A stretch of DNA of 64,000 bases from Asterella californica. Its lineage: Eukaryota; Streptophyta; Marchantiopsida; Marchantiales; Aytoniaceae. Location: assembly GCA_036924285.1 (NCBI GenBank), contig JAYKYS010000008.1, forward strand, positions 24,909,001-24,973,000. The letters are read 5' to 3'. The notes beneath the pieces are model-generated. The model did no database searches and was not told the DNA's origin. It worked only from the letters and a program-made list of their open reading frames with translations. A program made the position numbers and the translations under genes. Shown here one piece after another: positions 44,221-56,125 of the stretch; position 1 is the first letter of the stretch; each line of letters starts with the position of its first letter.

Positions 44221-45019
44221 TGTCACACCACAAGTATCCCATTATTTGTGTGTATGCTTATATACATTTCATTAGGTATGACTATCTTAAAGGTTACTCT
44301 AGTTTGAAGATCTAAATTTAGAGTGATCAAAAGTAGTCATAACTAGCTGAGATAGTTATAACTAAGTTGAGGAAACTATTAGAGGTTCCACTATGGCACT
44401 ATAGGACAAGTGCGGAGCTCTAAATATGCTTTCCAAAAGTATGTAACTTTGTTGACCATCGCTGATTGGATGCATGATGAAAAGTCATGCACAAAGATCT
44501 AAAGATGCTCCTCAAAAGACGTATTAGTGTGTTGTCGTCTTTCGACTGGATAGCGTGGAAAGTTAACACTTTACAAAAGCTAAAGTAGGAGAATCTCTTA
44601 CTTTAGTAAAGTAGAACAAGTAATGTGTGTGCTATTCTTAAGTCTTAGTAGCCTTTAGAAGTTTTACTATTTTGGATTGCGCACTTACCATGAGATAACG
44701 TAACTTAGTGAAAGTTACCACGGTAAGAAGTTGTAGAGTATATAAGGAGGAGTTGAGAAGGTGGAAGACACTCCCATTTTCCTGTCTATAAGTAAAGTGA
44801 GCATTGGAGACCTTGGGAGTCCTTGAGTACTATGTGATGCAATGTGGAGGGCGGGGTTAGAACTTGTTTGCAGGAACGCTATTAGAGAGACCGATGTGAC
44901 CATGCGGGTCAGAGTGTTGAGTGAAGTGAGCATGGGTATGATAGAATCTTTGTAATTAAGGTGCACTAGTAATCCTAGTCATCTGAGGTACCTCTGGGTG
45001 AGAGACAGGCCGGCTTACA
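44221..45019 (+). repeat. Young element 3' LTR
   Basis: 799 bp, TGTCACACC to GGCTTACA, the same length as the 5' LTR with six substitutions. Followed by GACC, the target duplication. Confidence 0.96.
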
Positions 45020-45918
45020 GACCCATGTGAGATCACCTCAGCTCTCAATGTCGAGCAGGTTGCACAAAAGAGTCAAGAAGCGCAGGTGGATTCAGCTTCC
45101 CAGGGACCTCTTCTAGCTTCCGAAGCCATGGTGGAAGGACACATGATCATCACTGAGGAGGATGCCACCTCAGCCGCACCAGAGGTACCAGCAGGGCCAC
45201 CCACGGTGCTAGAAGCCGAATTAAGAGGTTAGGCAGATGAGGATCTCATGGAGATCACACCTGACAACCAAGAGTACGTAGTAGAAGTAGTTAGCTGTTA
45301 ATTATCTTGGCTATTGTGTAGGAATCAGAGTCTACTATTTTAAGATGGGCAACTCCTATTTATTTTTAGGTGTCTGCTCATATGGTAGGATAAGCAACGG
45401 TAGGAATAGGAAAGTAGTTTTCAAACTGAGAGGGAACCGAAGCCTGAGAGGTGGTGGTCTTCTGACAGTGCCTCATCTTTCTCTAGGCTGTGAGTTATGA
45501 TTGGAAGGGATCTCCCTTCTGCGACTCAAGGCAATTGTATAAAGTCGAAGACAATGTAAGATTTCACACACACATGTGAGCACATACTCATAAACACTAC
45601 GTGCGCAAAGTTTTAGTTACATAGAGTAGGTCTGCACCTCCGCTCTCAGCATGAGATTCGTAGGGATGTAGACAGTAGTAGACAAAGAATGACATCATCG
45701 TGCAGTCCTGCTTCTAAGCTGGTGTGTCGAGAGGTAGTGACAGAAAGTGGATGGACTAAGCTTCTAGAAGTCAATGTAACTTCTTCTCCTCGGGGATTGG
45801 ATTTGAGATTTGATTGCAGAAGCTTTGTCTATGTCTTTTGGGGAGTGGGTTTCATTGAATTCATACCCAATTGTGCATGGGAAGTCTTCTTGTTGAGTGA
45901 CGGTGATTGTTAGAAGCT
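45020..45918 (+). other. Inner block in old 5' LTR, right part
   Basis: Continues the open frame that the young element interrupts: CEITSALNVEQVAQKSQEAQ, then a Glu/Ala/Pro-rich stretch, ending at TAG about 45230. The rest is non-coding up to a 74-codon ORF at 45689-45913 that I do not recognise. At about 45919 the old LTR resumes (GATGGCATC...GGGCATCGAGAG). Confidence 0.5.
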
Positions 45919-46564
45919 GTGATGGCATCAAGAGGGCATCGAGAGCAAGGAAACTTTTATTAAGCAAGGGGGTCTACTTGACTGTTACGTAAATTATAAT
46001 AAGGGCTTAGCTTAGCAGAGGACTTGTTTACTTGATAAGTACGTATACTTATAAGACTCTAGCTTAGCAGGAGTGTTATGGTTTGGAGAAAAGAGAGGAC
46101 GTCGCATGAAGGAGGTATTCTACTTTTTGCTCAAGAAGAAGCCGCCGGGACGCGCAAGAGGAGCCAAAGACTGAGAGGATCGATTTTCTGAAAGATTTTC
46201 AGTTGGAAGGTGGTCGCAGAGAGAGGATTAAGAATTAGGGAGCTTGAATTTATCTATTAGACTGTTTGGAGGTGAATCTGGTGAACAGAGAGCAGAATTG
46301 AGAGTAGAGGAGAGGCGCGCAAGAGTGAGAGGAGAGAATTTTGACAACTGAAGACTTTGATGGTGGAGTCGATACTGAAATAAAGTTTATTGAGTCTTAA
46401 AAGACCTATATGTGTGTATCTGAGTGTTTGATTTATTTTCGTGGACGCAAGATATAGAATTTTGAGTTCTCATCGTCTGCAACAATCTGTTTTCTTTTGA
46501 TCGTTCTCTTGATCAATCACAGTCAAGAGGTTCGTCTTCTCCAAGAAAGACTCTCACCACGACA
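45919..46564 (+). repeat. Old element 5' LTR, second part
   Basis: Matches 54720-55365, for example TAAATTATAATAAGGGCTTA, then GAGGACGTCG and AGATTTTCAGTTGGAAGG. It ends AGACTCTCACCACGACA at 46564. Confidence 0.85.
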
Positions 46565-46583
46565 TCTGGTGCTTCCATTCGGA
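46565..46583 (+). other. Old element, candidate primer binding site
   Basis: TCTGGTGCTTCCATTCGGA directly follows the LTR end. The TGG start is as expected for a site pairing with a tRNA CCA end; the tRNA is not assigned. Confidence 0.45.
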
Positions 46584-46630
46584 ACTATTGGGGTGATTGA
46601 TTTGGAGAATTTATTAGATTGAGTGAGAAG

Positions 46631-47929
46631 ATGGACCACGGTGTTGTCGTACAAGGTGTAACTGCTGCTCAAGGTGCTCCTGTTCAAGGGACTCATGATC
46701 AAGATGAGATTGATTCTCAAGGAGGACCTACGGTAGTCCCAACAGCAACCGCATATCCTGCTATAGACACATCTCAGATTCTTCAGACGTTGGCTGCCTT
46801 GATTCAGCAGCAACCTGCAATTGGAGGAGCTGAGCAAAAATCCACAAAGACGTTACAAGCAATTGTTGATCGATGTGGATGATTTGATGGGAGAGACGTT
46901 ACTAGGTACCTACGGGAGTATGTGGGTGAGATGGAGTTGGTCAAGACACCTGAGTTGAGATAATTTTGAGCTTTGAGTTGACTGTTGTTCTTGAACTGAG
47001 AGAGAAGATGAGAATTTTACAGAGGAACATCTAGGTGGATGGACTCTGTTTGAACGTGCACTGAGAGAAGAGTTTCTAGAAGAGGATTATGAAAGAGTCA
47101 CCAAAAGGACCCTCGTGGACTGAATAGAGCGTCAGCTTGGACGTACCATGGGATTGAATGAGCTGATTCGTGAGTTTGAGAAGAAGTACTCTCAGCTTTC
47201 TGGTCTAGAGAGGTTGATGTTGGATGCTAGGAAGACGGAGTGGTTCTTAGGGGCTCTGGATGAGTTTACAGCAGACAGACTTTGTTTCATGTTAGCTGAT
47301 CGTGGAGCTGAAGGGAGAGTTACATCTGATTGGAGAAGAGTGGAGGAAGCAGTATCTACTCTTGCTAGACAACGTCATGGTAGGATGGCAGTGCAACTAG
47401 AGACCTTGTCAGAACAGAGAGTAGCTCCTCAGGTTCCAGTAGTTCCTCCTATAATACCTCAGGCACCTATAGTGATTCCCCAAACACCTTAGTGGTTCCT
47501 CAAGTGGTTCCTCAAGCGTATGCAGTGCCTATCTCAACACAGAGAGGACCTAGACAGCAACAGCGATCTGTTGAGAACCGAAACCAAAATAATCTGATTG
47601 AAGAGCTCACTCAACAGCTGAGAGATTTGAGAGTTGAGATGACAGATCTGAGGAGAGACCAACGACCAGTCGCGTCAGGTGCTCGATCTATAGGAGGAAC
47701 CTTTACCAGGAGATGTATTTGTTGTGACAGTCCAGATCATCTCATAGGAGATTGTGAAGACTTAGCGGTTGTCTTGCGAGAGGGCGTAGTCAATTATCAA
47801 AACAACAAGTTGCATCTAACCGCAACTGGGCAACCTTTGAACACAAGCTTTGGAAGAGGAGGAATGAGGAGCTTCTTCAACTATCGTTGGATTAGATCGC
47901 ACTTCAACTCTTCCAGTATACACACATAA
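46631..47929 (+). pseudogene. gag: Old element gag, decayed
   Basis: Starts MDHGVVVQGV at the first ATG after the primer site. The first stop is TGA at 46880 just before FDGRDVTRYLREYV, a typical capsid segment. After further stops, 47148-47492 gives GLNELIREFEKKYSQLSG and later KTEWFLGALDEFTADRL. A shift near 47490 leads to a Pro/Gln-rich linker, a coiled coil (LIEELTQQLRDLRVEM) and a knuckle CICCDSPDHLIGDC at 47714-47755. Not functional. Confidence 0.75.
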
Positions 47930-48297
47930 GCTTCCGCAGAACCCGCAGTCATTGCTGTAGTGTTCACACCAGTAAGTGCAGAGAGTAAACTCCTGAAGTT
48001 TCAATTGAAATGATGAAGAGGGGTACATAAAGCATCAAGAGAACTACTAGATGGAGAGACCCAATAAATGCAACTTCTGTTCGAGCGTTTTTAGAAGCAA
48101 GCAATGAGCAAGATGCCATAGTGGAAGACAAAAGATGATGAGATGCTTCTGACTTAGATGCAGGAGTACTTGATGACAATGATTGTCGAAGAGTTACGAG
48201 GAGGAGAGCAGCGGAACCATCACCATCTGTACCAAGTGGTAAGTTTCTTGCTGTAGAGGATATACCATCTATCTCTACAACCTCCACCACCTGTCTT

Positions 48298-48800
48298 ATG
48301 GAAGGTGTACAAGATTTGCCGCAGGAGACTACTGCTACTGAGAAAGTACAGGGAAAGAGGTTTACAACACAAGAGAAGAGGAATGCTCCGGCTTACAAGT
48401 TGGCAGCAGACATCGATACAACAACAGACCTACGTGCTGTTCTGGAGCAACGCATTTGGATGCTAGAGTTGAGTTTACTCTTCGTGAGATACTTGGTATC
48501 ACAAAGAGAGAGTTTCATGAGTTGATAATTGACATCATGAAGAGAAAGAGGCAGGTGTTGGCTGAACAAGTAGGTAGTCAGACGGTTGGAGCAGTAGATG
48601 CTATTGATATTGATGGGTCCAGAAATGATAAGTATGAAGCATGGGTTGTTGGTCCTGTTGTTGTTGAGAATGAAGATGAAGACTTTGAGGAGGATAAGTC
48701 AAGCACAGACAGTGATTTCAAACAGAATCATTAGGCACGTGCGACGACCGAGACACAAGGTCGACTTGGAGGACTTTCTGATTGTCGCCGCAATTGTGTA
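48298..48800 (+). pseudogene. Old element gag-pol linker, decayed
   Basis: Two overlapping frames form one segment: RNAPAYKLAADIDTTTDLR, then VEFTLREILGITKREFHELI and an acidic tail. Just after, ARATTETQ appears behind a TAG at 48732, typical of the lead-in to protease in elements of this lineage as I remember them. A clear DSG/DTG protease motif is not seen. Confidence 0.5.
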
Positions 48801-50859
48801 TAAAATGGTGGGTCGAAGGTCCATACGACATTCTCTCTCAGCGGGTGATTCGTAAGGGTTCTCGGTGGTCTGCATGGAGGAGTGAGGAACTGCAGGAGTG
48901 GTGGTTATGGACGGAGGTGTGTTACCGGCTCCGGATCTTCCTTTCTCGAATCCGTTTCACATCAAGCTTCATTGCATCCACCGCGATCACTTTCGACAGT
49001 GTTTAGTTGCGTACTTTGGTGATGAGTTCATGGGGAGGGTGATGGATTTACAGCTTCCGGTGATCCTTCCAATCATAACATACGGAGAGACTTGGGATAT
49101 GACGGTGTACATTTTGTTGTGAGGAACAATGGATCTCAACTATCCATCGAACGTTCCTTTCAATCTTTGGGTCGATGTCCGGTGCCATTGCAGACCGAAG
49201 ATCAATCATGGGGCTTGGATCGTGAGAAACTTCGGGCAAGAATATTACAATCGAGTGATAGCTTCACCGTTTCCTTTTGTCATACCTTTTATTGTAGAAC
49301 GTTTCCAAGTTGTAATATTGACGTTGTATTAGTCTGCGGCTCACTGGTTTCATTCTGGTTGAGCGCTTCTGTGTAGTTACGGACCGCGAAGAATCCATCG
49401 ACATATCTGAAGGATTTTTGAGGTCTTAGAGTGTTGTTGATGTCTTGTGTCTCCTTGGAGAGTAAAAATTCGTTCTAGGGGAAAAAGTTGAGTGGAGAAA
49501 AGACAAAAGTAAAGATCTTTTTGCTCTTATTGGTCCATTTTTGGACCAATGGTGTTCTAGCTGATCCTCGCGATGTTTCTGTGGTTTCTGGAGGCTTCAG
49601 AGGTCCATTCACAAAACGAAGGGTATGGTTGGAGAGCTCTCGACCGGGGCTACAATCTGGGCTGAAGAATCGATCGATTTGATGAAAGTATGAGCGTGTT
49701 ATGATCGATTGAGTGGAGGGGGGTGAAATTCGTACCTACTGCTACGTTTCTGGTTGTTCCGAGAGACTCGCAAGGAGTTTTTAGGAACTGTCTGTTGGGT
49801 TGGAGAGCTGACGACGTGCTGGTCATTTTGATATCAATTTCGTCAGGTTCTTGATCGATTTGGATTCTGAACCGACTGATTGAAGTTGAGAAGTGCAGAT
49901 GGGATAAGGCGGGGACAGCGAACTTGATAGCCATGGATAGTTTGCTATTGCTTAAGATCTGAGTCGAATTTCTGAGTGAAACTTTCCAGGATTGAAGAAT
50001 GTCTTATCAGTAAGATACTTGGGAAGTTCACCTCAAATGGTTGAGTAGTTTGTTCAGAATCTTGGATCAAATGTACCTGGGTCTGTAAAGCTCTGAAGTT
50101 AGCACAGATTACGGTTTGATCCATATCTGAGAATTGGTTTGAGATTTCGACCTGAAAATTGTTCAGGGTAGGAGTGAAGGGTCCAATCAAGCTTCCTGTG
50201 AAGTTTGATCATCATTGGTCGAGTGGTTTGGAAGGACTGAGGTCTCAAAGTTCGAAAATACTTCTGTTATTAGCAGTTTCGAGTTTTTCGGTATCATCTA
50301 TTGTCAATTTGATCATTTTCGAGCAATTTGGAGAGGAGTTTGTTGCTGAAACTGCCATACCTGCATACAACTCGATATTGGAAGATGTGGGGCTGATTTC
50401 AGTTCTTGGTGATGAAGGAGAACGGAGCCACCATGAGTCTTAAGCCGCTGTTTGGGTTCTAAGAGCTGCCAAGTACTACCGCCGTTGATGCTATATTGAG
50501 ATCTGAATAGTGTTTTGGAGTATGCATGTTTTACCTTGCTGGAATACTTGATAGACCAGGGTGTACAGCAAGTTGTATCGATACTCTATCAAGTTGATTG
50601 AGTGATCTTAGTATCTTCTGATTGTACTATGAAGTTGTGATAGTTGGATTGATGGCCAGTTAGCGTCGCTGGGGAGCTATTCAGAAGTCAGGCTTCCAGT
50701 GATATAGATGAATAACTTCAGTTAGATAATACAGATCTGAGTATTTTTAGTTAGAATACAAAAGATATGTTTGTAACACAAGTTTATGCAACCTATACGT
50801 AACCTTGGATCGTAGCAAGCTTTAAACTTGAGACGAGCGGATACAAGGTCACTCAGGCT
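48801..50859. other. Unexplained 2-kb block at the protease position
   Basis: The protease and N-terminal reverse transcriptase should be here but I see neither. ORFs on both strands (for example 48898-49122 and 49129-49332 plus, 49650-49934 and 49945-50190 minus) show no known motif. A small hairpin ATTGGTCC-ATTTTT-GGACCAAT lies near 49529. It may be another nested insertion; its ends are not located. Confidence 0.4.
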
Positions 50860-53680
50860 AGAAGAGTAGATAGTGAAACATTTGAGTGGAAACATCCAGA
50901 TCTAGATCCAACCTTGTCAATCCACATACCTCTGCACAGCCATATACCCTGTGTATTCCTAGACAGAAAAACACGTTATACGATATCGTACTCTAGCAGA
51001 TGGTTCATTGTACCCAAGAAGTCCGGAGCCTTGCGTTTCATTCAAGACTACAACCTGCGAATAATGTGACCATGTTGGGACGGGTCTTGTGATTGATGAC
51101 GTAGCAGAGACATTTGCAGGAAGAGCTATCTATTCCATTGGAGATTTATAGAAAGTAGTTTTAGCTTGCTGTAGAAAGTAGAGATCTGACTACTATGCGT
51201 ACGCCTTTGAGATTGATGCGGATGTGTATTCTTCCTCAAGGAGCGATGAACTCGGTGGCTCATATGCAGAATGCGATGCATAAGGTACTACGAGAATTTG
51301 TGTCTGATGTTATCATTTCATTTTTAGATGATATTCTTATAAAAGATTACGCGGTTGAAGACAAGGATGAAGTAGTACTTGCGAATGGATGCAGAAGGTT
51401 TGTTGCAGATCATATCAGAGATGTAGAACGTATCTTGACTCGTTTGGGAGAAGTACATCTCACCCTGTCAGGAGCTAAGTCCAAGTTTGGTGTATCTGAG
51501 ATTTTAATGGTTGGTCATCTGTGTGGTACTTTTGGAAGACGTCAAATCTAGAGAAAGTTGACGCTATAGCTATGATGACGGACTGTAAAAATATCATAGA
51601 GGTTCGACGCTTTCTAGGAGCTTGTCTATTTTACTGTTTATCCATTCCTCACTATGCTCATGGTGCGGGATCTTTGTATGCATTACTGAGGAAGGGTAAG
51701 AGATTTGTATGGACTTCAGTCCATCGAGAAGCTATGAATAGGCTGAAGGAGGCTCTGAAGTCTCCACATGTATTGAAAAGAGTAGACTACGAGTGTGGAA
51801 GACCTGTCATTGTCACAGTAGATACTAGCCCAAAGACGATTGGCTGGACGATAGGTCAAGATGATGGGGGTGGTATGCGATTTACCTCAAGATTTGGAGT
51901 TAGAATCTTGACGGATAGGCAACGAGATTATCCTCAAGTGAAACGTGAGTTGTGGAGTGTGGTCACCGCGATGAAGACATATCGTGAGTTTGATTGGTGC
52001 TCATGTAGTCTTAGAGACAGATTGTCTATCTCTGCTTGAGATGATAACCAAACTGTAGCATGTCGAACATAGGGATGTTGCGTTAGATTGCTTACATAAC
52101 GAGCTTGAATTCAGAGCTAAAGCATATATGTAGTAGCAGATATGTTGTCGAGGGCTCGATGTATAGACGAGGAGGATATGTTTTCAGAAGCTGAGGAAGA
52201 AGAAAGAAATGATGTTCGATGTCAAGTTGATCGATGGGTTATAGACTTGGAGCCGTTGATGTTTAGAGAAGAGTTTTACACAGGTAGACTTCGTGACATC
52301 GTGTATTATCTGAGTTCGTTGGAAAGACAAGAGAGATGGAGCAAAGTAGAGTTCAAGGAGATAAGAAAACAAGCATACAACTATCTTCTAGGCGACGGAT
52401 ATCTTTGGAGACGGCCGCAGAGAAGAGATGGATGTTCATACGAGTAGTGGACGATATGCAGACTAAGCAGCAACTAATGAAGGAGTTTCATGATACCTTG
52501 TGGGCTGGACATCGAGGGATTTGAGCTACTTACGTCAAGTTGAAGGAAAGATATTGGTGGAAAGGTCTGTATCGAGATGTGGTGAACTACGTCAGCTCAT
52601 GCTTGCATTGTCAATTTTACTCAAACATGCGATTTAATAACGGTCTTGTGTCAACTTATCCGCCTTGCATTCACTTTCAGTGGGTTCTCGACTTGGTGGT
52701 AATGCCTCCGGGGCTATGAGATATGTGATATTTAGTTTTGGTTTTTGAGGATCTCTCCAACTTTGTGGAAGGACGAGCTCTAAGGACGAAGACCACCGAA
52801 GAGATATGTAGGTTTGTTCTTGAGGATATTATCTGTAGATGTGGATCTATAAGGAGATTGCGTGCAGACAGAGGAGAGTTGTGTGGTACGGAAGCGAAGG
52901 AGTTCTTTGCTCATATGGTGTGAAACTCAAGCTTACTACTGCGATGAATCCAGAGGAAATTGCAAGAGTGAACGTGGACATCCATCGATTGTTCAAGCTT
53001 TGGTGAAGGCATATGACGGTAGACATAAGGAGTGGCATAAGTTACTCCTTTTTGCTTTGTGAGTTGACAGAACCACTCACTGTTCTACTACTGGATACAT
53101 GTCTGTTGAATTAATGTTGGGACAGAAACCGATCATGCCAACAGAGGAAGACTTCCCTACTTGGACTACCTTGCCGTGGAAAGATAATATGGATCACGTA
53201 CAGCTTCTTTCACTACGCATCAGACAGTTAGAACGCAGAGAAGATGATCTTGCAGAAACACAACAAAATAAGCAAAAATGACTCGACTTGAAAATAAAGA
53301 GAGGTTTGACAAGACCCATAGACTTCGACCGAAACCAATACAAGTTGAGGACTGGGTGTAGGTATACGACAGTACACTAGAGAATCAACATTCTACAATT
53401 CGGAAGTTTTCTAGGAGGTGGTTTGGTCCATACATTGTATCAGATGTGCATCAGAATGTTATCTATTCCTTGCAAGAGCTAGATGGTGCGTCTTTAAGAC
53501 TTCTTGTTGCTGGGAAATGGATAAAATTGTTCAGAGGGGAGGAGCAATGGAGTTGATTGAGTTTTCGAGGACAAAACAGATCACATGTGCAGATGATGAC
53601 TTTTTATCTGAGACAATTGAGGAGAGTGAAGACGACTTGGAGAAACACGAGGATCAGTGACGGATTGGCACCTACCAGAG
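50860..53680 (+). pseudogene. pol: Old element pol: reverse transcriptase, RNase H, integrase, decayed
   Basis: Reverse transcriptase begins around SRWFIVPKKSGALRFIQDYN (near 50995), has several stops, then LPQGAMNSVAHMQNAM and FLDD at 51321-51332. From 51521: RRFLGACLFYCLSIPHYAH and the RNase H start VIVTVDTSPKTIGW, ending MLSRARCIDEED. Integrase: FHDTLWAGHRGI then TGA at 52522, YWWKGLYRDVVNYVSSCLHC, VLDLVVMPPG, LRADRGEL and KSERGHP, which retain D, D and E. The tail has VELMLGQKPIMP and a GPY module (WFGPYIV) near 53420. Multiple stops and shifts make it dead. Confidence 0.8.
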
Positions 53681-53693
53681 GATGTGCAGGTTT

Positions 53694-53705
53694 GGAGGAG
53701 GTGAA
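53694..53705 (+). other. Old element polypurine tract
   Basis: GGAGGAGGTGAA immediately before the 3' LTR start TGTCG. Confidence 0.6.
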
Positions 53706-55365
53706 TGTCGTATTGCACATGGGTCTGTACAGTGAAAACTAGTAACAGAAGGATTTTTTCTCCATTGAGTACGTAGTTGTAAAAGAAGTTGTCATGTAGC
53801 TTATCAAGCTGGGCAGGAGCTAAGCTGGAGCTATGCTTGATAAGCTGCCCCTTTGCTTGGGTTGAAATATCACCCTGAAGGGGGCAAAAAGTTCCAGAAT
53901 GCAGCGCACGCCGAGAAGAGCGTGTTCATATTTTCGGTTTTGAGAAAAACGTTCTAGGTAATAGTTAGTATAAGTCTTAAGTTATGAAAAGTACTGTAGA
54001 GGAAAATCTGTCGATTCTGGCTCGTGATTCGAATTCATGATCTGATAGTGTGAGTGCGTAGGTGTTTCTGTACTATAGTTTTGACTCCTCATTCACTAAA
54101 AACGGAGTTGTATAGAGAAGTTAGTGTAGGAAAAGCTAGTAAAGAATGTACAGAATTTTTTCCTTAAGGATATGTACCAACTATATTTCCTTTTCGGACG
54201 GAAACAGAGACCATCCCAGTGATAGGGCGCCTACCTAGGAGGAAAGTGGTCTCAGGATCAATTCCTCTTGACATGTGTTTCTTATTCCGGCATGTTGGTC
54301 TCCTGGAAGGGATTCTATGTTGGATATGCAGTCACGTCCTGCATATCTAAGGGCGGGAGACCAGTATCTCTCTTAAACGTGGGCTTCCTGACCTAAGCCT
54401 CCGCATGCCACCTTGAATATGCCATGAGAGATACATGGTGCGCATATGAGAGGGGTGTAAGTCTTGTGGGATGACCTCATAAGTGTTGAGACTTCGGTCT
54501 ACATTGGACGGTTTGTGAATATATTCAAGATGGCATGAAGATGGCATCGAGAGCCGAGAAACTTCTATTAATCAAGGGCTTAGCTTGACAAGCAAACGCC
54601 TTGAATATACCATGGGAGATATCTGGTGCGCATATAGGGGGTTATAAGTCTTGGGGGTGACCTCATAAGTGTTGAGGCTTCGGCCTACATTGGATGGCTT
54701 GTGAGTATATTCAAGATGACATCGAGAGCCAAGAAACTTTTATTAATCAAGGGCCCAGCCTGGTAAGGTGGCATACTTGATTGTTACGTAAATTATAATA
54801 AGGGCTTAGCTTAGCAGGGGACATGTTTACCTGATAAGTATGTCTGCTTATAAGGACCCTAGCTTAGCAGAGGTGTTAGGATTTGGAGAAAAGAGAGGAC
54901 GTCGTGTGAAGGAGGTATTCTACTTTTTGCTCAAGTAGAAGCCGTCGGGATGCGCAGGAGGAGCCAGAGACTGAGAGGATCAATTTTCTGAAAGATTTTC
55001 AGTTGGAAGGTGACCGCAGAGAGATGATTAAGAGTTAGGGAGCTTGAATTTATTTATTAGATTGTTTTGAGGTGAATCTGGTGAACAGAGAGCAGAATTG
55101 AGAGCAGAGGAGAGGCGCGCAAGAGTGAGAAGAGAGATTTTTGACAATTGAAGACTTTGATGATGGAGTCGATACTGAAATAAAGTTTATTGAGTTTTAA
55201 AAGATCTATATGTGTGTCTCTGAGTGTTTGATTTGTATTTCATGGACGCAAGAAATAGAATTTTGAGTTCTCATCGTCTGCAACAATCTGTTTTATTTTG
55301 ATCGTTCCTTTGATCAATCACAGTCAAGAGGTCCGTCCTCCCCAAGAAAGACTCTCGTCACGACA
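53706..55365 (+). repeat. Old element 3' LTR
   Basis: 1,660 bp from TGTCGTATTGCACATGGG to CTCTCGTCACGACA, uninterrupted. It contains two copies of an approximately 190-bp unit starting TTGAATAT-CCATG (54411 and 54599). Followed by ACGG. Confidence 0.88.
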
Positions 55366-56041
55366 ACGGATTACTAGAATTTATGTCATATCGTGCATGT
55401 AATCCAATATTACAGACATAAGAGAAGATCAAATCTCAGTGGCAGATGTGATTGTCACAGATCTGACAAGAGAATCAGTGACGGCACATGTGATTATTCA
55501 TATCCGAAGATGATCCGCCTGAGTAACCGCAGCAGCGAAGGTGATCAACTATAAGGGTATGCAGGAGAGAAATCATTTCATCCTTATAGCCTTGGAGATA
55601 TACTGATCGACAGTCCCGAAATTCAACGTTTTTATTCGAGTTATGTAAGAGTCTATCATGAGAGATGTCAGAGGTATCATTTTCTCTTTCTGTTTGTAAT
55701 ATGTTTTTTAGGCAGCAAGTTTTCGTTACTCTACAAAAAACATTAGTAGACGTGATACACAAGAGAGAGATTGAAGTAGGTGATGGTACTTCATGTGCAT
55801 ATGTTGTATGCAAGAATTTTGATTTATCGATGTGATATTTTAAAAACGATAAGCTATCTTAAAGCTACTAATAGCGAGATTTAACCTCAAGGTTTTTCTT
55901 CCCTTCGGGGCGTTGGTTACTTGGGCTTCGTGTCCTTCTTTCTTTTGTAAAGATTGATGGTCTTCCATCCGGTCGGCTATTCATTGCGTCGCGTTTTTCT
56001 ACTGTTTACCTCATTGACAAACAATTAAAAAAACCTATACG
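55366..56041. other. Right flank of the nest, no confident gene
   Basis: Holds a 112-codon minus-strand ORF (55475-55813) with several Cys and His but no ordered motif. No plastid similarity beyond the first 8 bp. Confidence 0.3.
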
Positions 56042-56125
56042 TCATGAAGCCGCACGTGTTTCCGAGAGAAATTTGCTCCATTTGCGGGCAGCTTCAGGTG
56101 CATTCGTGTCGTCCAGGAAGTCGAC
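56042..56125 (-). pseudogene. Possible terminal exon of an unrecognised gene
   Basis: On the minus strand, after a possible acceptor (AAGCGCAG), the frame reads VDFLDDTNAPEAARKWSKFL, then SETRAAS and TGA at 56044-56042. The helix-like, alanine-rich ending looks like real protein, but no upstream exon can be tied to it. It may be a captured fragment or chance. Confidence 0.25.

Larger units (their letters stand above)
37389..45019 (+). mobile_element. Young Ty3-type LTR retrotransposon, nearly intact
   Basis: 7,631 bp with TG...CA LTRs of 799 bp, flanked by GACC at 37385-37388 and 45020-45023. The LTRs differ at 6 positions (about 99.2 percent identity), so insertion is recent. It has a primer site, an extra zinc-knuckle ORF, gag, pol and a polypurine tract. 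The domain order protease, reverse transcriptase, RNase H, integrase defines Ty3; no chromodomain is seen after the integrase GPF module. The only obvious lesion in gag-pol is one TGA at 40011. Confidence 0.95.
34956..55365 (+). mobile_element. Old Ty3-type LTR retrotransposon, nested and decayed
   Basis: Its LTRs begin TGTCG and end CGACA. The element is flanked by ACGG at 34952-34955 and 55366-55369, a 4-bp target duplication. The 5' LTR is split by a 2.1-kb block that itself contains the young element at 37389-45019. Internal region 46565-53705 has gag, linker, reverse transcriptase, RNase H and integrase remnants in Ty3 order, with many stops and shifts. The LTR copies differ much more than those of the young element, so it is older. 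It inserted into the plastid-derived trnS. Confidence 0.85.

Noticed and set aside
55366..55420. Continuation of the plastid trnS after the retroelement
   Set aside because: Only ACGGATTA agrees; the following bases do not match the 5' half of trnS-GCU.
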